In this document: positions 13,155 through 25,961 of the stretch, one piece after another
How positions within the stretch are numbered: position 1 is the first letter of the stretch
Layout of the letters: each line of letters begins with the position of its first letter
Assembly (NCBI GenBank): GCA_037178855.1
Contig: JASJZC010000007.1
Span: 868,001-932,000, forward strand
DNA length: 64,000 nt
From: Oscheius sp. JU75
Lineage: Eukaryota; Nematoda; Chromadorea; Rhabditida; Rhabditidae
Reading direction: 5' to 3'
Notes under the pieces: generated by a model
Told to the model about the DNA's origin: nothing
The model's database searches: none
What the model saw: the letters and a program-made list of their open reading frames with translations, nothing else
Translations under genes and position numbers: made by a program

Positions 13155-13523
13155 ATGGAACCTATGCCCAATCTCCGTCCTCAGGTGCAGCCCGAAAGAG
13201 CACAGAGACAAGAAGAAGAAGATCTGATGATAGGAGTAAACATTCCGATGGAATCGGATGACTCGTTCAGCGTCGAGATGAGCTCTCCTCATTACACGCC
13301 GGAAGCAGGATCTCCTGTACAAGAGGAAACCGATGAAGAAGAGATTTGGCCATTCTATGGCAACTCTTCGGATGAGGACTTGACCGATGATGAGTCGCCA
13401 AGATACTCTCCGGATCGTGAGCAATACGAACAGATCACGGAAGCTTCAGAATCCGCAGAGCAGGCACAGGCTGGACAGCTTTATCCCGACCAGCTGCAAG
13501 CGATTGACCACCACGAACTCTAA
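13155..13523 (+). CDS. small acidic Ser/Pro-rich protein, about 122 aa
   Basis: A single open exon follows a CTTTTTTTAG acceptor (exon edge near 13108). The first in-frame ATG after it is at 13155. The protein is strongly acidic (QRQEEEDLMIGV; QEETDEEEIWPFYG; SDEDLTDDESPRYSPD), looks disordered, and has several SP/TP sites that could be phosphorylated. I recognise no domain. It could be a separate gene trans-spliced downstream of the F-box gene, or an alternative last exon of that gene, since the acceptor leaves an open frame upstream of the ATG. A polyadenylation signal (AATAAA) lies near 13811. Confidence 0.5.
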   Translation: MEPMPNLRPQVQPERAQRQEEEDLMIGVNIPMESDDSFSVEMSSPHYTPEAGSPVQEETDEEEIWPFYGNSSDEDLTDDESPRYSPDREQYEQITEASESAEQAQAGQLYPDQLQAIDHHEL

Positions 13524-15305
13524 GTGAATCGTGTTTCACAGCAGCCAGAATGAAATCTAATTGGAGATTCACAATCTCACCCAAAAAAAATTTAAAAAAT
13601 CCCAAAAAAGTTTTTAAAAAAGTTGTATAATTGAGTATCCCGTTGTCTTCTGGTCCATTCTACGGTCTCCAGTCTACTGGTCCCCGCATCCCTGCAAATG
13701 TTATATCCAGTTTTCTAGTAATATCGGTTCTGTAGTTTAGTTTAAGTTTTTGATCATGTACCCAGTAGCATAACACTATTGGTCGGCTTCTATTGTTTTT
13801 CTAAAGTTGGCAATAAAGAACCTTATTTCTAAGACAGAACAAAATGAATCTGTTCAAGAAGAATCACCTATCCATCTAAAAATGATGTTGCAGATGAAAC
13901 TGATTAAAAAATAAGGAAGAATGAGTGACTTTCTCAAAAATAAATAATAGCTTGATTTGTGATTCGTCTAACTTTGTTAAAATCCAACATTCAGGAGCTG
14001 ACTTAAAAAATGGTTACACCTTTGAACGTGTCCTAGTTAAAAAGTCGTAAAATTCAGTTGTTTTAATGGTTTTGTCCATTTTCTCTCCCTCGCTAGCTTT
14101 TCTCTTTTTCCGACAATAAAGCTTTTGGAAAAAGCACTATATCTTGGCCTGACATTCAATTACCCAGAATGTCCTGACCTATTGTCGCTCATCTGCTTTC
14201 TGCATTAATCTTTCTTGTTAGTGGTTTTGGAAAACGAACGACTGCTCATTTCGACTGTGACAAGTAATGATGCCCCGGAAAACGCGATTTACAGATGAGG
14301 TGAGTCGGGGGTGGTGTGTCTGGCGGTAATACAAATATACAGAAAAACCATCCTGACACGGGGGGCAGACACAGACAGAAACCAAACGAAGCAGACGATG
14401 ATTCCCCCAAAAACTTCTAGGCACTCATATTACATTCTTTGTTGTCCTTCATAAACGCACCCACTCAATCCTCCCTGCGGTCAACCCAGGTGCACGAACA
14501 GCCGTCGTCGTCACAGCCTTGTCATCTCAAATCTACTTTAATCTTTGTGCTCCGGGTGCCGCCCTAAACTTTTGGTTCTGGAATAGCGTCTATCTCTTTG
14601 ACTGGTATAATTTTTCCTATTGGTTTACTGTATCTATCTTTTTTGAAACTTCTGACGTCATATTTCATTTTTCCAGTCAAAATACCAAACAAACAACAAA
14701 GTTCAGATGAGAACTGTTGTCCTTTTGTAACTCTTCCGTCTTTGCAAATCATCCTATCTTGTTTGTTTGCTTATTCTGTGCATTATTCTGAAAAGTCTTA
14801 TTAAACCCAAACCTTTTTCCCGTTCCTCTAATCTCTTCACTTTTATCTGTTATTGTTAACACCAAATAAGCTTGTCTAGTGAGGCATTCTGTACACTTGG
14901 ACCCCTGTCAACATTTTGTTTATTTCATCTTCTCAATACATCTGTGATCTTTTATCGCGGCTAAATGCTGTCTCATCCAAATGACCACTCTTAGACAGTC
15001 GTTAAATGCCCAATTTGTAGCCTTCCATTCCTTTTACGACTATCCAAGCCAAATGGTGGGGTTAAAAATTATAGTGTCTAGGGCGTCTCTTTCTCTATGA
15101 GTCCGTCACTTTAATAACAGCTCTGCGGTGAAATGTGTTTACTCTCTCTGTTCTCTTTCGACAAAACTAAATCTCTTGCAAAACAATCTCTCTTTCTCCT
15201 CAGTCACAACTGCACTGCAAAACTTTTGGTATCTAAGGCACTTAAGAACCACTTTCGCCACATTCTGTGATGCAAAATATTTTGAAAATGCTTTTCTCAT
15301 GTGGC
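13524..15305. other. intergenic, no gene seen
   Basis: 3' region of the acidic gene (AATAAA near 13811, another near 14115) followed by AT-rich DNA. Frames at 14.5-14.8 kb are short, overlap on both strands and lack splice signals. Confidence 0.5.
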
Positions 15306-16983
15306 ACTAACCGGGCCCAACGTTGCTTGACTTGCCAAATCGGACGGGATGGCGTACTTTCAACATTGTGTGGCCGTAAGCGAGAGCGCCCTCTCTTCCC
15401 TAATTCCCGTTGTCGCATGTCTGATCACACTCCATTATGGAAGAACAGTCAGTAAAATCCGTACGGTAGAAAGGTAGGGGTTACAGTAGAACAATAAACT
15501 TTATCATTGTGCACTATCAACCCAAAGCAACCCCATGTATAACATTACTTCAGAGCACCTCATTAGAGATCGTGGCACTATATTCCAGTACCAGCCGTCT
15601 TTTGCCATCAGTTTACATTGGCGGCTGCGTCGCTTCGTAGTAACAGAAGACTCCCAGTGGCTTCACTGTGAAAAAAGCCAAGTTCTAAGCGCACCCAAAG
15701 TTGACTTGTCAACCATGCTAGCCGAACAATAAAATTTCTGGACATTTCAAGAAATCTCCGAGTCAGGTTACTACTTATAGTGCTTGTAAAATGAACACTA
15801 TTTGACCACTGCAACTTTATACGTGGTCTCGATTCTAGATAGAAACTCTATTTATTACAGCCCCTATTTTCGACTCATTCCGCTGTGTCATTCCTTGTTC
15901 CCCCATCACAAAATGTTCTCAAGTAGCAGGTGACTCCTTAGCCATCAGGCACGTTTCTTCTAATTGCCGGCTAATTTTGAGGCGTTCGTTCAGCCAGACA
16001 AGTCCATCCTCTTTCCTCTCACTTGAAGGAATGACATCTCTCTTTCCCATTTTCTCTTCTCCATTCACCACATTTTGCCTTTTTTTGTTGTTTCTGTTCA
16101 GACAAATCACTCAAACTGGCCAATGTCAGCAGTAGGAAGTGGAGATTGACATAGTTCTTCGACTAATCGCGGGTTCGTGGCTTTCATCTCCATTTCCTTC
16201 TCCATTCAACCCACACACAAGCACATTGCCGTTTCCCCCTCACGTCTGTCTATCTGGGGAAAACTTTTTGACGAGTAAATATATTCCAGCTCGTTCCTTC
16301 CTAGATCTTTCTCCTTCCGCACCATTGGCTTTTCCTCATTTATCTGCTCGGTTAAACTTAAAGAGAAAGATTCCTTATCTTTCGGATAGCTGGATTCAGT
16401 TTAAGTCTCACCCTTTCCCTTCACTCACTCCCTTCTCATTTCGTCGCCTCGCATTGACATCTTTGTCATTCGGTCTACTGAGAAAAGAAACACCTGACGC
16501 TTCAAAAGTGCGAATAACAATGAGCCTCTAAGGTAACCAAAGGATAGCTATGTAAATTGTAAATTATCGTTTGACAGATACGAATACAGAAACTTTGCAT
16601 TTTCCTTATTCGCTCTACAGCGATTGGCAAGCAATGAACGATAGAAAACTGGTCGAAGAAGTCAAAAAGAAAGCAAAAGAATTTTAAAGGTAACAAGAAA
16701 ACAAAGTTCAAAAAGTCAAGGCTAACAGCATGCGGCTGATTTCACTGTGCACTCAACATCTCACTAAGTGGTGTATTCTTTCGTGCCTTTTGAGACCGTA
16801 GCGTTATAAAGCAAAAACACAAAAGACTGCCGGTGAGAGACTGTATCCCAACAGAGAGGTTAGGAAGCGGGTACAGGAACATGACACAAAGGGAATGGAA
16901 AGCGTTACGTTACGGCCACACCACGTTGAAAGTACGCCATCCCCTCCGATCTGGCAAGTCAAGCAACGTTGGGCCCGGTTAGT
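15306..16983. mobile_element. 1.7-kb segment bounded by about 75-115 bp inverted repeats
   Basis: The left arm begins at 15306 with ACTAACCGGGCCCAACG. The right arm ends at 16983 with its reverse complement (CGTTGGGCCCGGTTAGT). Similarity is near perfect for about 75 bp (15306-15380 against 16909-16983) and weaker to about 115 bp. Arms pointing inward in this way suggest a non-autonomous DNA transposon. The interior has no transposase frame and is C/T-rich. It also carries a copy of another dispersed repeat (15600-15714). No clear target-site duplication was found. Confidence 0.6.
15600..15714 (+). repeat. dispersed repeat, copy matching 52197-52312 in reverse
   Basis: The segment contains TTTGCCATCAGTTTACATTG, GGCGGCTGCG, CCCAGTGGCTTCACTGTGAA and AAAGTTGACTTGTCAACC. 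The same blocks occur in the same order on the opposite strand at 52197-52312, so this is a second copy of one interspersed element. Confidence 0.75.
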
Positions 16984-18344
16984 ATTTGGTTCGGAGACGG
17001 CTTGGGAATCCCGGGTGTCGTAAGCTTTTTGCATATTTTAACTTTGTTTACAACTACAAACTTTTATGATTTATGTCTGTCCTATTCAAAAACTATAAGC
17101 GCTTGGTTTGAACTTCTTTTGCACATTTCACATTTGAGAGGAAGCATTTGCTTCCAGACATAATGTTCGTAATTTCTTCACCTCATGACGCATGAAGTCT
17201 GGAGGTTCACCCGAAATGACTATTGTTTTCCGCAGGATAACCCCTGTTCTCTTTGAACCTCCAACTGACCAATTGTCTGCTTCTCTGCAAATCACCTTGC
17301 AACATTTACGAAGCTGCTTAGAGCTCATTTCAATGTCGAGCTGATTCGGGTATACAACTCGGGCTCCTGTTTATTGGTCAAGAAATGTGCCTAGCGTCGA
17401 ATGACGAAGCCAATTTCGTCCAGAAAAACTAACTAAGGAAAAGAAACTTGATCAGACACGTCAAGTTGGCTGCGTCAAGAGGGCCATTTTACTTCGTTTT
17501 TAAGGGTAGACGGGCCACAGTGTCCATCATCATTAATTTCGTCATACGATAAGAAAATGTAGGTTTCAGGCAATATAAGCAATCTCCCAGTTTGCCTCAG
17601 TTTCTAGGTTCGGTTGACTCGCATCCTTCGTTTTTGCAAACCATCAGTCATATTTCTTGACCAAAAAAATTTTTTAGAGCAGAAAAGTTTCAGTTTTATC
17701 CATGAAATATTCCATTTTATAAGCTTTCAGTTTAATCTTGCACCTTTTCTCTACTCTAACTGCTTAAAACTAGAAAGTAGCCCTTTATCTCCATCCGAAT
17801 CCTACTTTCCTGGAATAGAAACTCTAAAAAAGTTGGATTGCGGTTGTGAGAATAGACTGAACTATTCATGAGCCGCTTCATCAGAGAAGCCCTGAGCCAT
17901 AGTGAGGATTTTGACGTGTTGCGAGTTCATTATTCAGAAAGTCGAAATGTTCCAGCTGTCTGTTCGTCAGGGTTTTCTCGAACGATAGATGAAAGAGAAA
18001 GGCTGGCAAACGTGTTTAATTAATGAAAAACATCAGTCAGTTTGATTGGAAGTTTTATTTTAGAGAAATCGGTCCATTTACACAAGTATGTCTACATTTC
18101 TGAGAATATCCACTGTTTAAACAAAACAAGGAAATAAAAAGCATCGTAATCCAGCCAACAATACTCTTTTTCTACCTTCTTGCTCCCACTTTCCACGACT
18201 TATCGTCGACATTTCTAACATCATCTTAATCTCGAAAAACGGAACAATGAGAGTGTTTATATTCTCGTCATAGCATAAGCGCTGAGACTCTCACCGCCCA
18301 TCCCGTGTCACATTCTGATTCAGTGTCCATCTCGTTTTTTGCAG
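16984..18344. other. stretch with no firm exon
   Basis: No convincing coding frame. An ATG at 17869 (+) opens 51 codons (MSRFIREALSHSEDFDVLRV) but has no donor that joins it to the exon at 18345. The 5' exons of the coiled-coil gene were not located; they may lie here or further left. Confidence 0.4.
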
Positions 18345-21300
18345 GTTCCCAGCACAACGGTTCATTCATTTGGTGGGTATTCTGGCATGAGACGCGGCCA
18401 GCCTAGCCAACAGCCGTCAGACGTCAAAGTCATGCAGAACAACTTTGTGGAAGTACCCGGAGGGCTTCAGGAGTACGATAGTAATGATGTGAGTCTTCAA
18501 AAAAAATACAAGTCTACAGAAATTCTTGTCAAACAAGTCTACTTTCTTCTAAAAAGTGAATACTTTTAAAAATCCAAAATGTCAGTCGTGAGCTGTTCAG
18601 CTGTTCCGGATCTTCAGAAAGCAATTTAAACTAGTTGACAAGTTACATTTATCATGTGCAACCTGTTGGAAACTTTTGTGAGGTGCTTTTGCTATAGTTT
18701 CGAGCTAAATGTTTGGAGAAGTTCTATAAAAACATTCTATGCAAACAGCCTCTTGGTTTTTTTGAAAGTGAAAGCTAGACTTTTAAGTACTTTGCATGTT
18801 TCTTGTCTCAGGCAGTTTGTAGAGCGCATTCTCATTTTAAAGGACCAACCCATTCGAACTTTTCGGCAAAAAAGGAATCTAATCTTGCAATGTTCTTTTC
18901 CACTAAATTACCGAGCCCAATTTAACCGACTTGTTTGTTTTGACATCAGTAAATGGAAGGGAAAACATGGACTCCCTGGAGAATTTCTCAAAATCTCTTG
19001 TTTACAATTCATTACACCTACGCTAGGTCAGTTTTGGAGTCATGTTGCGTCATAGAAGGAAGCAGAGGCAAACTTTGAACTCAGGTCCATTGTTTCGGGG
19101 GTTGTGCTTATAGCAAAAGTAGTAACTTCGGAAAAGCCGGAATTACGACAGTATTACTGAGAACAACTGGTGGTAAAAGACAGATTGCCAAACCGCTACA
19201 GTATCGAAAATTTCCAGTGTTATTTTCAGTATAAGTTGCTTTTGTTTGAAACATTTGTTATCGCATGACGAGTGTACAACCTGGGTAGTCATCAAATGTG
19301 TCCGTTGTTCGACGTAGAGAATAACTTTTCCTTGCGATGCTTTGTAGTACAGAAAGATTTTTCTTGAGCAGAATTATATAAAGTTTCGCTGCACAGCTCT
19401 TGAAAAACATCGTCGAGGTCGAGTGTCACAGTTATATTTGAAAAGGACTGCTATGCATTTAGAGCTGGTATTTTTTCAAAGTATCGCGTTGTTTACTGAT
19501 TACAGGTTTATTCATAAATGAGAACAGCTGTCGTTTTTAGATGAATTTTTTATTTTCTCCCTGTTGGCAGTAATTGAAACAGGAAATTTACGATAGAAGT
19601 TAACTACTTTTTGTCATCATACATTGCTCGATGGTAGCTCACAGTTACTCTGTTTTCACAGCGTCTTACCCGCAAGATATACAAAAAAACGGAGTTCAAG
19701 TTCGAGTTTTTTTCAGCGATGTGTTTCTCTCTTACTCGCGCTCTCGCAGACTTCGAATCCAGGAAGTGGTATCGCAATTGGAGCCATTGTGTTCCAACAC
19801 CAGACTTAAAATTCTCGAGATAAACTAGGTCTTGACGCCTTAGTTCAAGTTTGTCATGATGAGAACGTCTGCTTCGTGTGCCCGACTCTCGGTAACTTTT
19901 CTCGCTTTGCTCAGAATTTTGAGAACTACGTAGTGCTTTTAGGCAAACATAACTATTAAAACTTTAGATGTCGTTCATTTTGTGTTACTTTAATGCAGCA
20001 AAAAAAATCTTTAAAAATTTCAGATGCCTTGTTCGCGAGAGGGTAGTCGCTTCACGGAATGGGCGGGAACTCGCGAAGCTTTACGCGACGTCGCTCGCGG
20101 CCGGCAGACAGCTTCGCGCTCTCTTACCAACCTTCCCATGAATCAGAACGGAACAATCGAGGATCAGATCCGTCAGGTCGACAAAATTTTAAAGGTACGT
20201 CTCATTGTCACCTGCTCTTTTTTCTCTTATGTTCTATGACCCTGCTTCCTCGCTCGGATTGTTTACAATTTAACGTTTGGTTTTTACGACGACTCTTGAG
20301 GGAGGAGAGGCTAGTAGGAATTAGGAAGATGAAGAGGCGTAAACCGGGTCTCTAGTTAGGGGGGAGGTTCTGGGTAAAAAGGAGAGAATATAGGATTGTG
20401 TCTTCAGAAAAGCGCCTTAAAGAGGAGGTATAACATTTCACGAGTTAGCAGAACAAAAATCTATAAATATTGGAGTACGAGTGTAGGAGGGAGAGACGCA
20501 ATAACTTCCCTGGGAAAGTTGAATACAAGATCTCACCACCCATATGTTCTGGTGAAACAGACTTTTTTGTTTTTTAGAAACATAATGGTAACACCTTTGC
20601 CTAAAATCTTTTTTTGCTCTGTTACTGCGTCAAAAATTTAATTTCTTTCCAAACCAACTTTTCCATACAACTGGTTTTTCCCCTTTATATTGCAACCAGG
20701 CCTTTCCTCTGTCCGTACATCCCGCAAGTCCTTAAAAAATCTCGGCTTCAGCCTTCTAAACGCTTCCTGTTTCCTCGAAGGTCCGGATTTTGAAAGGAGA
20801 GTGGACCTCTACCTACCCTTTTGGGATTTCTTCATCTCCCTAATCTACGTCAAAACGTTGTTTTCAAGCTGGCCGGAAAGAAAGGGAGAGAGAGACGCTC
20901 ACAAAATTGTCATCTCCCCCGAGATCACTTAGCATTGTCTCTCTCCCGCTCACTGGCTCATGCAACTTGCTTAACAAGAAATTACTACTTTTGGAAGAGT
21001 CTCCTCTCTCTGGGAATGCTGGGCGATGCGAGGCTTACCTCGTATCACGTTTCATGTTTCTGCCTCTCTCTCTCTATCTGAGATCCTGGGGGTTCTCATG
21101 GCCTTCCAGGCTCGCCAACACAAAAACCACTACCGCTAAGAAGTTTAAGCGGGTGGCAGCACTCTCCCAAAACTCTCTGATTGCATATATATTTCAACTT
21201 TGAAAGCTCTAAAAAAACTGCCTATCAAATCACGCGCAAGAATAAAACTTGGACGCATCCCTGAAAATGGGCATACTTTTCTCCTCTCGCCACTCGTCCA

Positions 21301-24013
21301 GCCACTTCGAGCCGAAAGAGGGGAAGCCCACACGGAGAAGATGGATTTCTTCCCCGTGGACACCCCCAAATTTAGGGTGGCCCGTGGAGCCTCTCCATCG
21401 ACTTTATGATGTTTGCAGAGTAATAATTGCCGGCATTTGGGTACTTTTTTGCTCGTGATGGAGAGGGCAAGAAGGCTGTCAGATCTCATTTCTCTCTGTG
21501 AGACTGATTCCGAGCCCCCGGAGGGGCTGTTCCCTGTCAAAACATATTGATGGAACGTCATCTTTCATTAGGAGAAAGAAGTCGTGTCCGTGAAGGAGGT
21601 AAAAAGCACTCGAAGGCCATAAATGTGAAGATGAGGGATAGTTTGGAAAAGGGCAATGGGGAGGCTGGAAAGCGAAATGGAAACGTCTAAAAAACTGCTC
21701 TGTGAAGTCTGTCTAAAATGAAAATCGCAACAAAAAGAATTCCGAAGAATCAGCGTTTTTGAAGTGTAAATTGTACACGATTTTTCGGTTTTCATCCGTG
21801 AATATCTCCGTTCTCTCACGATACAGACCTTTTCTAATTACATACCCTTTAATTGGAAGGCCTCAATTAGTGTGACATATCAGTCAACCAGCAACTTTTT
21901 TAACTGATGTTTCGAAACATCGACCTAAAGGATGCCGTAAACAGGTTATGCGCAAGCGGGAGGCAAAATGCGCCAGAAATTAGATTATAGTGCGTCTGAT
22001 GCTCGCAGTGCCGCCGTGTCACAAAGTCCTATTTTCGAGTGCTCGAGAGGAAGTGAGGTGCAGAAATTCAAAACCACCCGCCGTCAACGCGGTTAGCAAG
22101 AGATCATGGTGTAATTCTTGCCCGCTCAAAAAGTTCTGCGAAAAACGTGTGAAACTTTTTTCTAAGAGTTGCCTAAACTGCTCTTTTGAGCTAATTTAAT
22201 TCGATTTCGGACATGTGACAGCAAGTTCCGTCTGCATTTTTCGCCTCCAACTTCTGTTCCCTTGAGGCCTGCCGTTGACACACAAACGTTCCATTTGCCG
22301 TTTCAAAATGGAGGGAACAACTAAGAACTGAAACCAATGGTTTTCGTAGAATTCAGGATACTTTTCGTAGAATACAGGATACTCTTATTGTATATTTGTC
22401 AAGCCTGTATTTCGGGCTTGATAAATATACGACTGAAACGCACAGAAAAGCAAAACTTTGAAACACTGTGTGATCTGTCTTATACAAGTTTGGTTATACC
22501 GTTTCTGGCTACTGAACAATGTTGTCAAAAAAGCATAAAACCAGGCTATCTTTAAAAGGATTTTTTTTTGAGGACTTGCGGTTCCAGTTTTGCCTTTTCT
22601 TTTCAGAGTCTAATGAGCTCTCTGTTGTTTAGTTAATTGGCAGAAGCAATCTCTCTCTTCTGCTGTCCCTGTCTGCCACAATCCGTCTTCGTCATTCAGC
22701 AGCAGTGCTGTTAATGAAAAGGCGCCTCCTATAGAGCGTATCATGCGGCAAATTCACTGGATCCTAGAGCGTCTATTTACGGCAGGATGAAAGATTTTTT
22801 TGGCTTTTTTCCCTCAAGAGAAGAGCAGTTGTTATCATGTGGCGGGAATCAAGCCACCAGCGTGTCTAAGTGAATTCCGCGGCTGAGAGACTCTCCCCCC
22901 TTCCCGAGGAAGAAGAAGAGGAGCAACCCAGCGTGTGACGGGGGCACAAAGCCCAGTCGCACTACTTATTCGGGAATGCAATGAGTTGGTGATGAGGGGG
23001 AGAGAAGGCTATAGATGACTAGTGGAAATATCTCATCTTTCAGGAATGCGACCACACTCGCAAAGGATTGGAAAATGTAGCTCGACGACTTGATGACCTC
23101 AACGATGTGAGTTTCATTAGCAGATTGCGGTTTTTTGAGTTCTGGATGAATTGGATTAACTGTAAACATTTTATAAACCATAGTTTACACTTCTTTAAGA
23201 GAACACCCAAGCAACACGGCTAAGGCTGCCAAAAAATGCTCACTTTCTTCCGCTTAGGGCTACTTCATCTTAAATAACCAGAATTTGTTCACCTTTGAAG
23301 ATTATGTAGGTTTTTGAACGTCTACATGTGTGGAATGCTGCTTATTTTGAGTTTGCGTATGCCAATCTTACTAGCAGCAAAAAGCTGTGTCCGTATAACG
23401 GATTGCCTAGCACTCTAACGATTATACCGTAAACACAACGGTTCCTCCATTTAATATTGTTAGGAAGAATCGAAGCTGTTGAAACAAGTTGTGGATTCTG
23501 AAGAGTTTTAACCAAAACAGAAGAAATGTAGAGGTGCAAAAGATGTTTTGTAACGAATCTGCACTGTATTTCACGCCCAAACACGGAGTAGTGCGAAGCT
23601 CGCTTTCATTTGTCAATTTTGACATTATCCCACTGAACTGTCGCAATCTGTGAGCGTGAGAGTTTTTCCTACAGTTGGTCTTTCAACATGTGTTTTCATC
23701 CTGCTTCATAGCTTCACCGCACTTTTAATAATTTCAGGAAGTGAAACGTTACCGCGACTTTTTGGGTCACGAAAAGTCGCGACGTGATCCAGCTTTGTAC
23801 AAAACGAACAATGTTGATCGGCCTTCTGTTTACAATGACAACATATGTGGAACAATGAGCAGTCTAACTTCACAGCTCACAATGGTACCGTTCCATTCAT
23901 TTTCTTCAATATCATCCTTTTAGGAGTGGATGGAAAAACTGCGTAACATTTATAATGCCATCAACAGTCCTCCACCCTCAACACCCGGTTCGCGTGGCTC
24001 AGATCGTAACTAA
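18345..24013 (+). CDS. coiled-coil protein gene, last five exons (5' end not found)
   Basis: Five exons, all phase 0: 18345-18488, 20024-20194, 23044-23106, 23738-23884 and 23924-24013, each with good TTTCAG-type acceptors. Together they give about 204 residues. Order: a polar segment (GYSGMRRGQPSQQPSDVKVM), a basic segment (REALRDVARGRQTASRSL), a heptad-like helix across exon joints (TIEDQIRQVDKILK, then ECDHTRKGLENVARRLDDLND, then EVKRYRDFLGHEKSRRDPAL), and a short tail ending in SPPPSTPGSRGSDRN. The first exon is entered through an acceptor, so upstream exons exist. It may be a cytoskeletal or scaffold-type protein, but I do not recognise the family. Introns of 1.5 and 2.85 kb are long for this genome. 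Confidence 0.6.
18489..20023 (+). other. large intron of the coiled-coil gene
   Basis: About 1.5 kb between a GTGAGT donor and a TTTCAG acceptor. Frames inside (18654-19055, 19624-19828) show no recognisable protein features. Confidence 0.5.
20195..23043 (+). other. very large intron of the coiled-coil gene
   Basis: About 2.85 kb between GTACGT and TTTCAG. It is C/T-rich in places (20.7-21.5 kb), which opens several overlapping frames on both strands; none has a domain or consistent splice sites. A tandem copy of TTCGTAGAATTCAGGATACT-like sequence occurs at 22345-22383. Long introns of this kind often hold enhancers or alternative first exons. Confidence 0.45.
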
Positions 24014-24583
24014 CCTTTTCAATTTTTGCAGCTATTGAACCTATCTAAAAGTCCATTCCTAAAACGTAATGAATTCTCGAAAAGCTGGTTCTAAACCGCG
24101 TCTATCTACCTTCTCTCGCTCTGTCTCACTATTTTTCACTGGATTGTGATGCCAAACTAACAAACTTCCCCGTTGTCATTTGTCTTCCTCCCCGATGATT
24201 AGTACGAGGTCACACAGGAGTGTCTGACGCCCATTTTGTATTTGTCTTAAAGCTTCGTGTACACAGATGCTGGGCAGCCACGTTATACTTTAAGAAAAAA
24301 GCTGTCAGTTTTTGTATCAAATTGTGTGTTTAGATAATGAAAACAATATATTTGGAAAAAAGGTCTTAATAATTTGATTCCGATTTTGATTTTTCACAAA
24401 ATGGGGGCGAAGACAGTTTAAAAGGGGGAAAAACCCCCCTAAGAAGGTAGTCTTTAAAATTACTGAATACCAGAACAATAAGATTATATCCTGTTGATGT
24501 CATCGACAAGGATCAAATGTCCTCAAAAAGAGATTTCATGTTTCACTAGATCACGAATGCGCTCAAAAAGTTTATTCCTGTTT
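24014..24583. other. convergent 3' intergenic spacer
   Basis: Lies between the stop of the coiled-coil gene (+) and the stop of the collagen gene (-). It holds only 3' UTR-like AT-rich sequence. Confidence 0.5.
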
Positions 24584-25480
24584 CTAGTATCCAGGAGCGG
24601 TACGAGGAGGAGGACAATGGTCGCAACCTCCCTTGTTACCGTCCTTTCCAGCAAATCCAGGCTGACCGTCTTGGGCATTCTTTCCTGGTTCTCCATCAGC
24701 TCCAGGCTCTCCCTGAGGTCCAGGAGGTCCCGGTCTTCCAGGGCGGCCAGGATGACCGCCGGATCCAACTGGACCAGGCACTCCGACTTCTCCAGCTGCT
24801 CCAGGCTCTCCAGGTGGTGAAGGAAGGGTGCGTATCTACAAATAGTTTTTTACTGTCAGTTAGTCAAAACTCACAGGTCCAGGAGCTCCCGGTTGTCCAA
24901 CAGGCCCTTCGGGCCCTGGAGGTCCATGAAGTCCAGCTGGTCCTGGAGGGCCACGCGGTCCGGGCCTTCCTTGAGGTCCATCTTCTCCAGCAAGACCAGT
25001 ATGTCCAGGCCCTCCAACAGGCCCGGGTGGTCCGGGTGGTCCTTGAGGAGAAGGAGCGCACTCAAAACAAAAGTCTTCCGGCTTGGGTTGGGCTTGTTCA
25101 GGAGCATCGGCGCCTGGCTTTCCAGGATTTCCAGGCTTTCCATCTGGACCGGGCTGTCCATCAGCACCGGGACGTCCAACCGGTCCCGCAGCTCCAATTC
25201 CGCAAGAACAACACTGATGAGAAGAAGCCCTCTTGATGCGAGTGGCCTGAAATGCTGCCTGACGGACAACAACCAGCTTGTTGTACTCGAAACGGAGACC
25301 CTCGTTTCTGGTACGACAGAAGGTCAGATCGTCTTGAAGTCCGGACTGGACATTTTGAATATAGAGACAGAGCATGGGAATAGCAATAATGGCCGTCAAG
25401 GTTGCAACAGTAGAAACGGCCACCCCGAAAAATGCAAATCTTTGCAACGAAACGATCGAATCCGAAATCTTTTCGGCCAT
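24584..25480 (-). CDS. cuticle collagen, 285 aa
   Basis: Two exons, 25480-24875 and 24835-24584, separated by a 39-nt GTGAGT...TAG intron. The start [12 protein letters not shown] lies four bases after a TTCAG acceptor. A hydrophobic anchor follows ([16 protein letters not shown], about residues 25-42), then the nematode N-terminal collagen domain, a furin-like site (RIKR), and a Cys pair region (HQCCSCG). Interrupted Gly-X-Y blocks come next, with a second Cys pair (DFCFECAP) and a last one (GGCDHCPPP) just before the C-terminal GY. This is the standard plan of secreted, cross-linked cuticle collagens made by the hypodermis. The family is large, so I give no gene name. It is divergent from the transporter gene, 480 bp apart. 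Confidence 0.95.
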
Positions 25481-25961
25481 TTTCTGAAGAAACAACTAGT
25501 TTGCTCAACGAAAATCTTTACAAACCTGCAAAAAGAACAGCGGTGACCGGTGTCCTGACCCGCAACAGGCATTTCTCCTTATAAGCACCTCCCGGACTGG
25601 ATACACGCGACTTGGTAAAAAAAAAAAGATCGCCGACGGTCATGTGTGACCAAAGGGAGTGTTCCAGGTAAAAAAGAAGACGGAAAAGCCCGAAAGATAG
25701 AAGATTTGATTAGAGGAGACAGGTTGTGAAAACCGGAGTTAATGGATGACTTTAAAAACAACAAAAAGCCTGATACACTGATTTTGAAAGGTAGATAGTT
25801 CCGAGGATCAAGCAGTAAGAATGTCTCATAGAGTAGCAAAACGCCTTTTTTCATTGAACTGTGATGCGGGTGACATTTGCTCAATCGCCTTATGCAAAAA
25901 ATACGAACCCGATAAATTTCCTAGTCCATAGCCGCAGACGGTCAACTGTTCTCCCACAACC
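25481..25961. promoter_or_regulatory. divergent promoter region, collagen / MFS transporter
   Basis: 480 bp separate the two start codons on opposite strands, so both promoters and any shared elements must lie here. Minus-strand acceptors (TTTTTGCAG and TTCAG) just upstream of the collagen ATG suggest a short leader intron or a trans-splice site. No specific factor site is claimed. Confidence 0.45.

Noticed and set aside
16139-16531. 130-codon plus frame
   Set aside because: Low-complexity Pro/Ser/Phe composition from a C/T-rich stretch inside the inverted-repeat segment; no family resemblance.
20690-21561. Overlapping frames on both strands, up to 138 codons
   Set aside because: They lie in a C/T-rich part of a long intron, overlap each other in several frames and lack motifs and splice sites.
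24494-25546. Several plus-strand frames of up to 217 codons across the collagen gene
   Set aside because: They are antisense shadows of the Gly-X-Y repeat, whose codon pattern keeps the other frames open.
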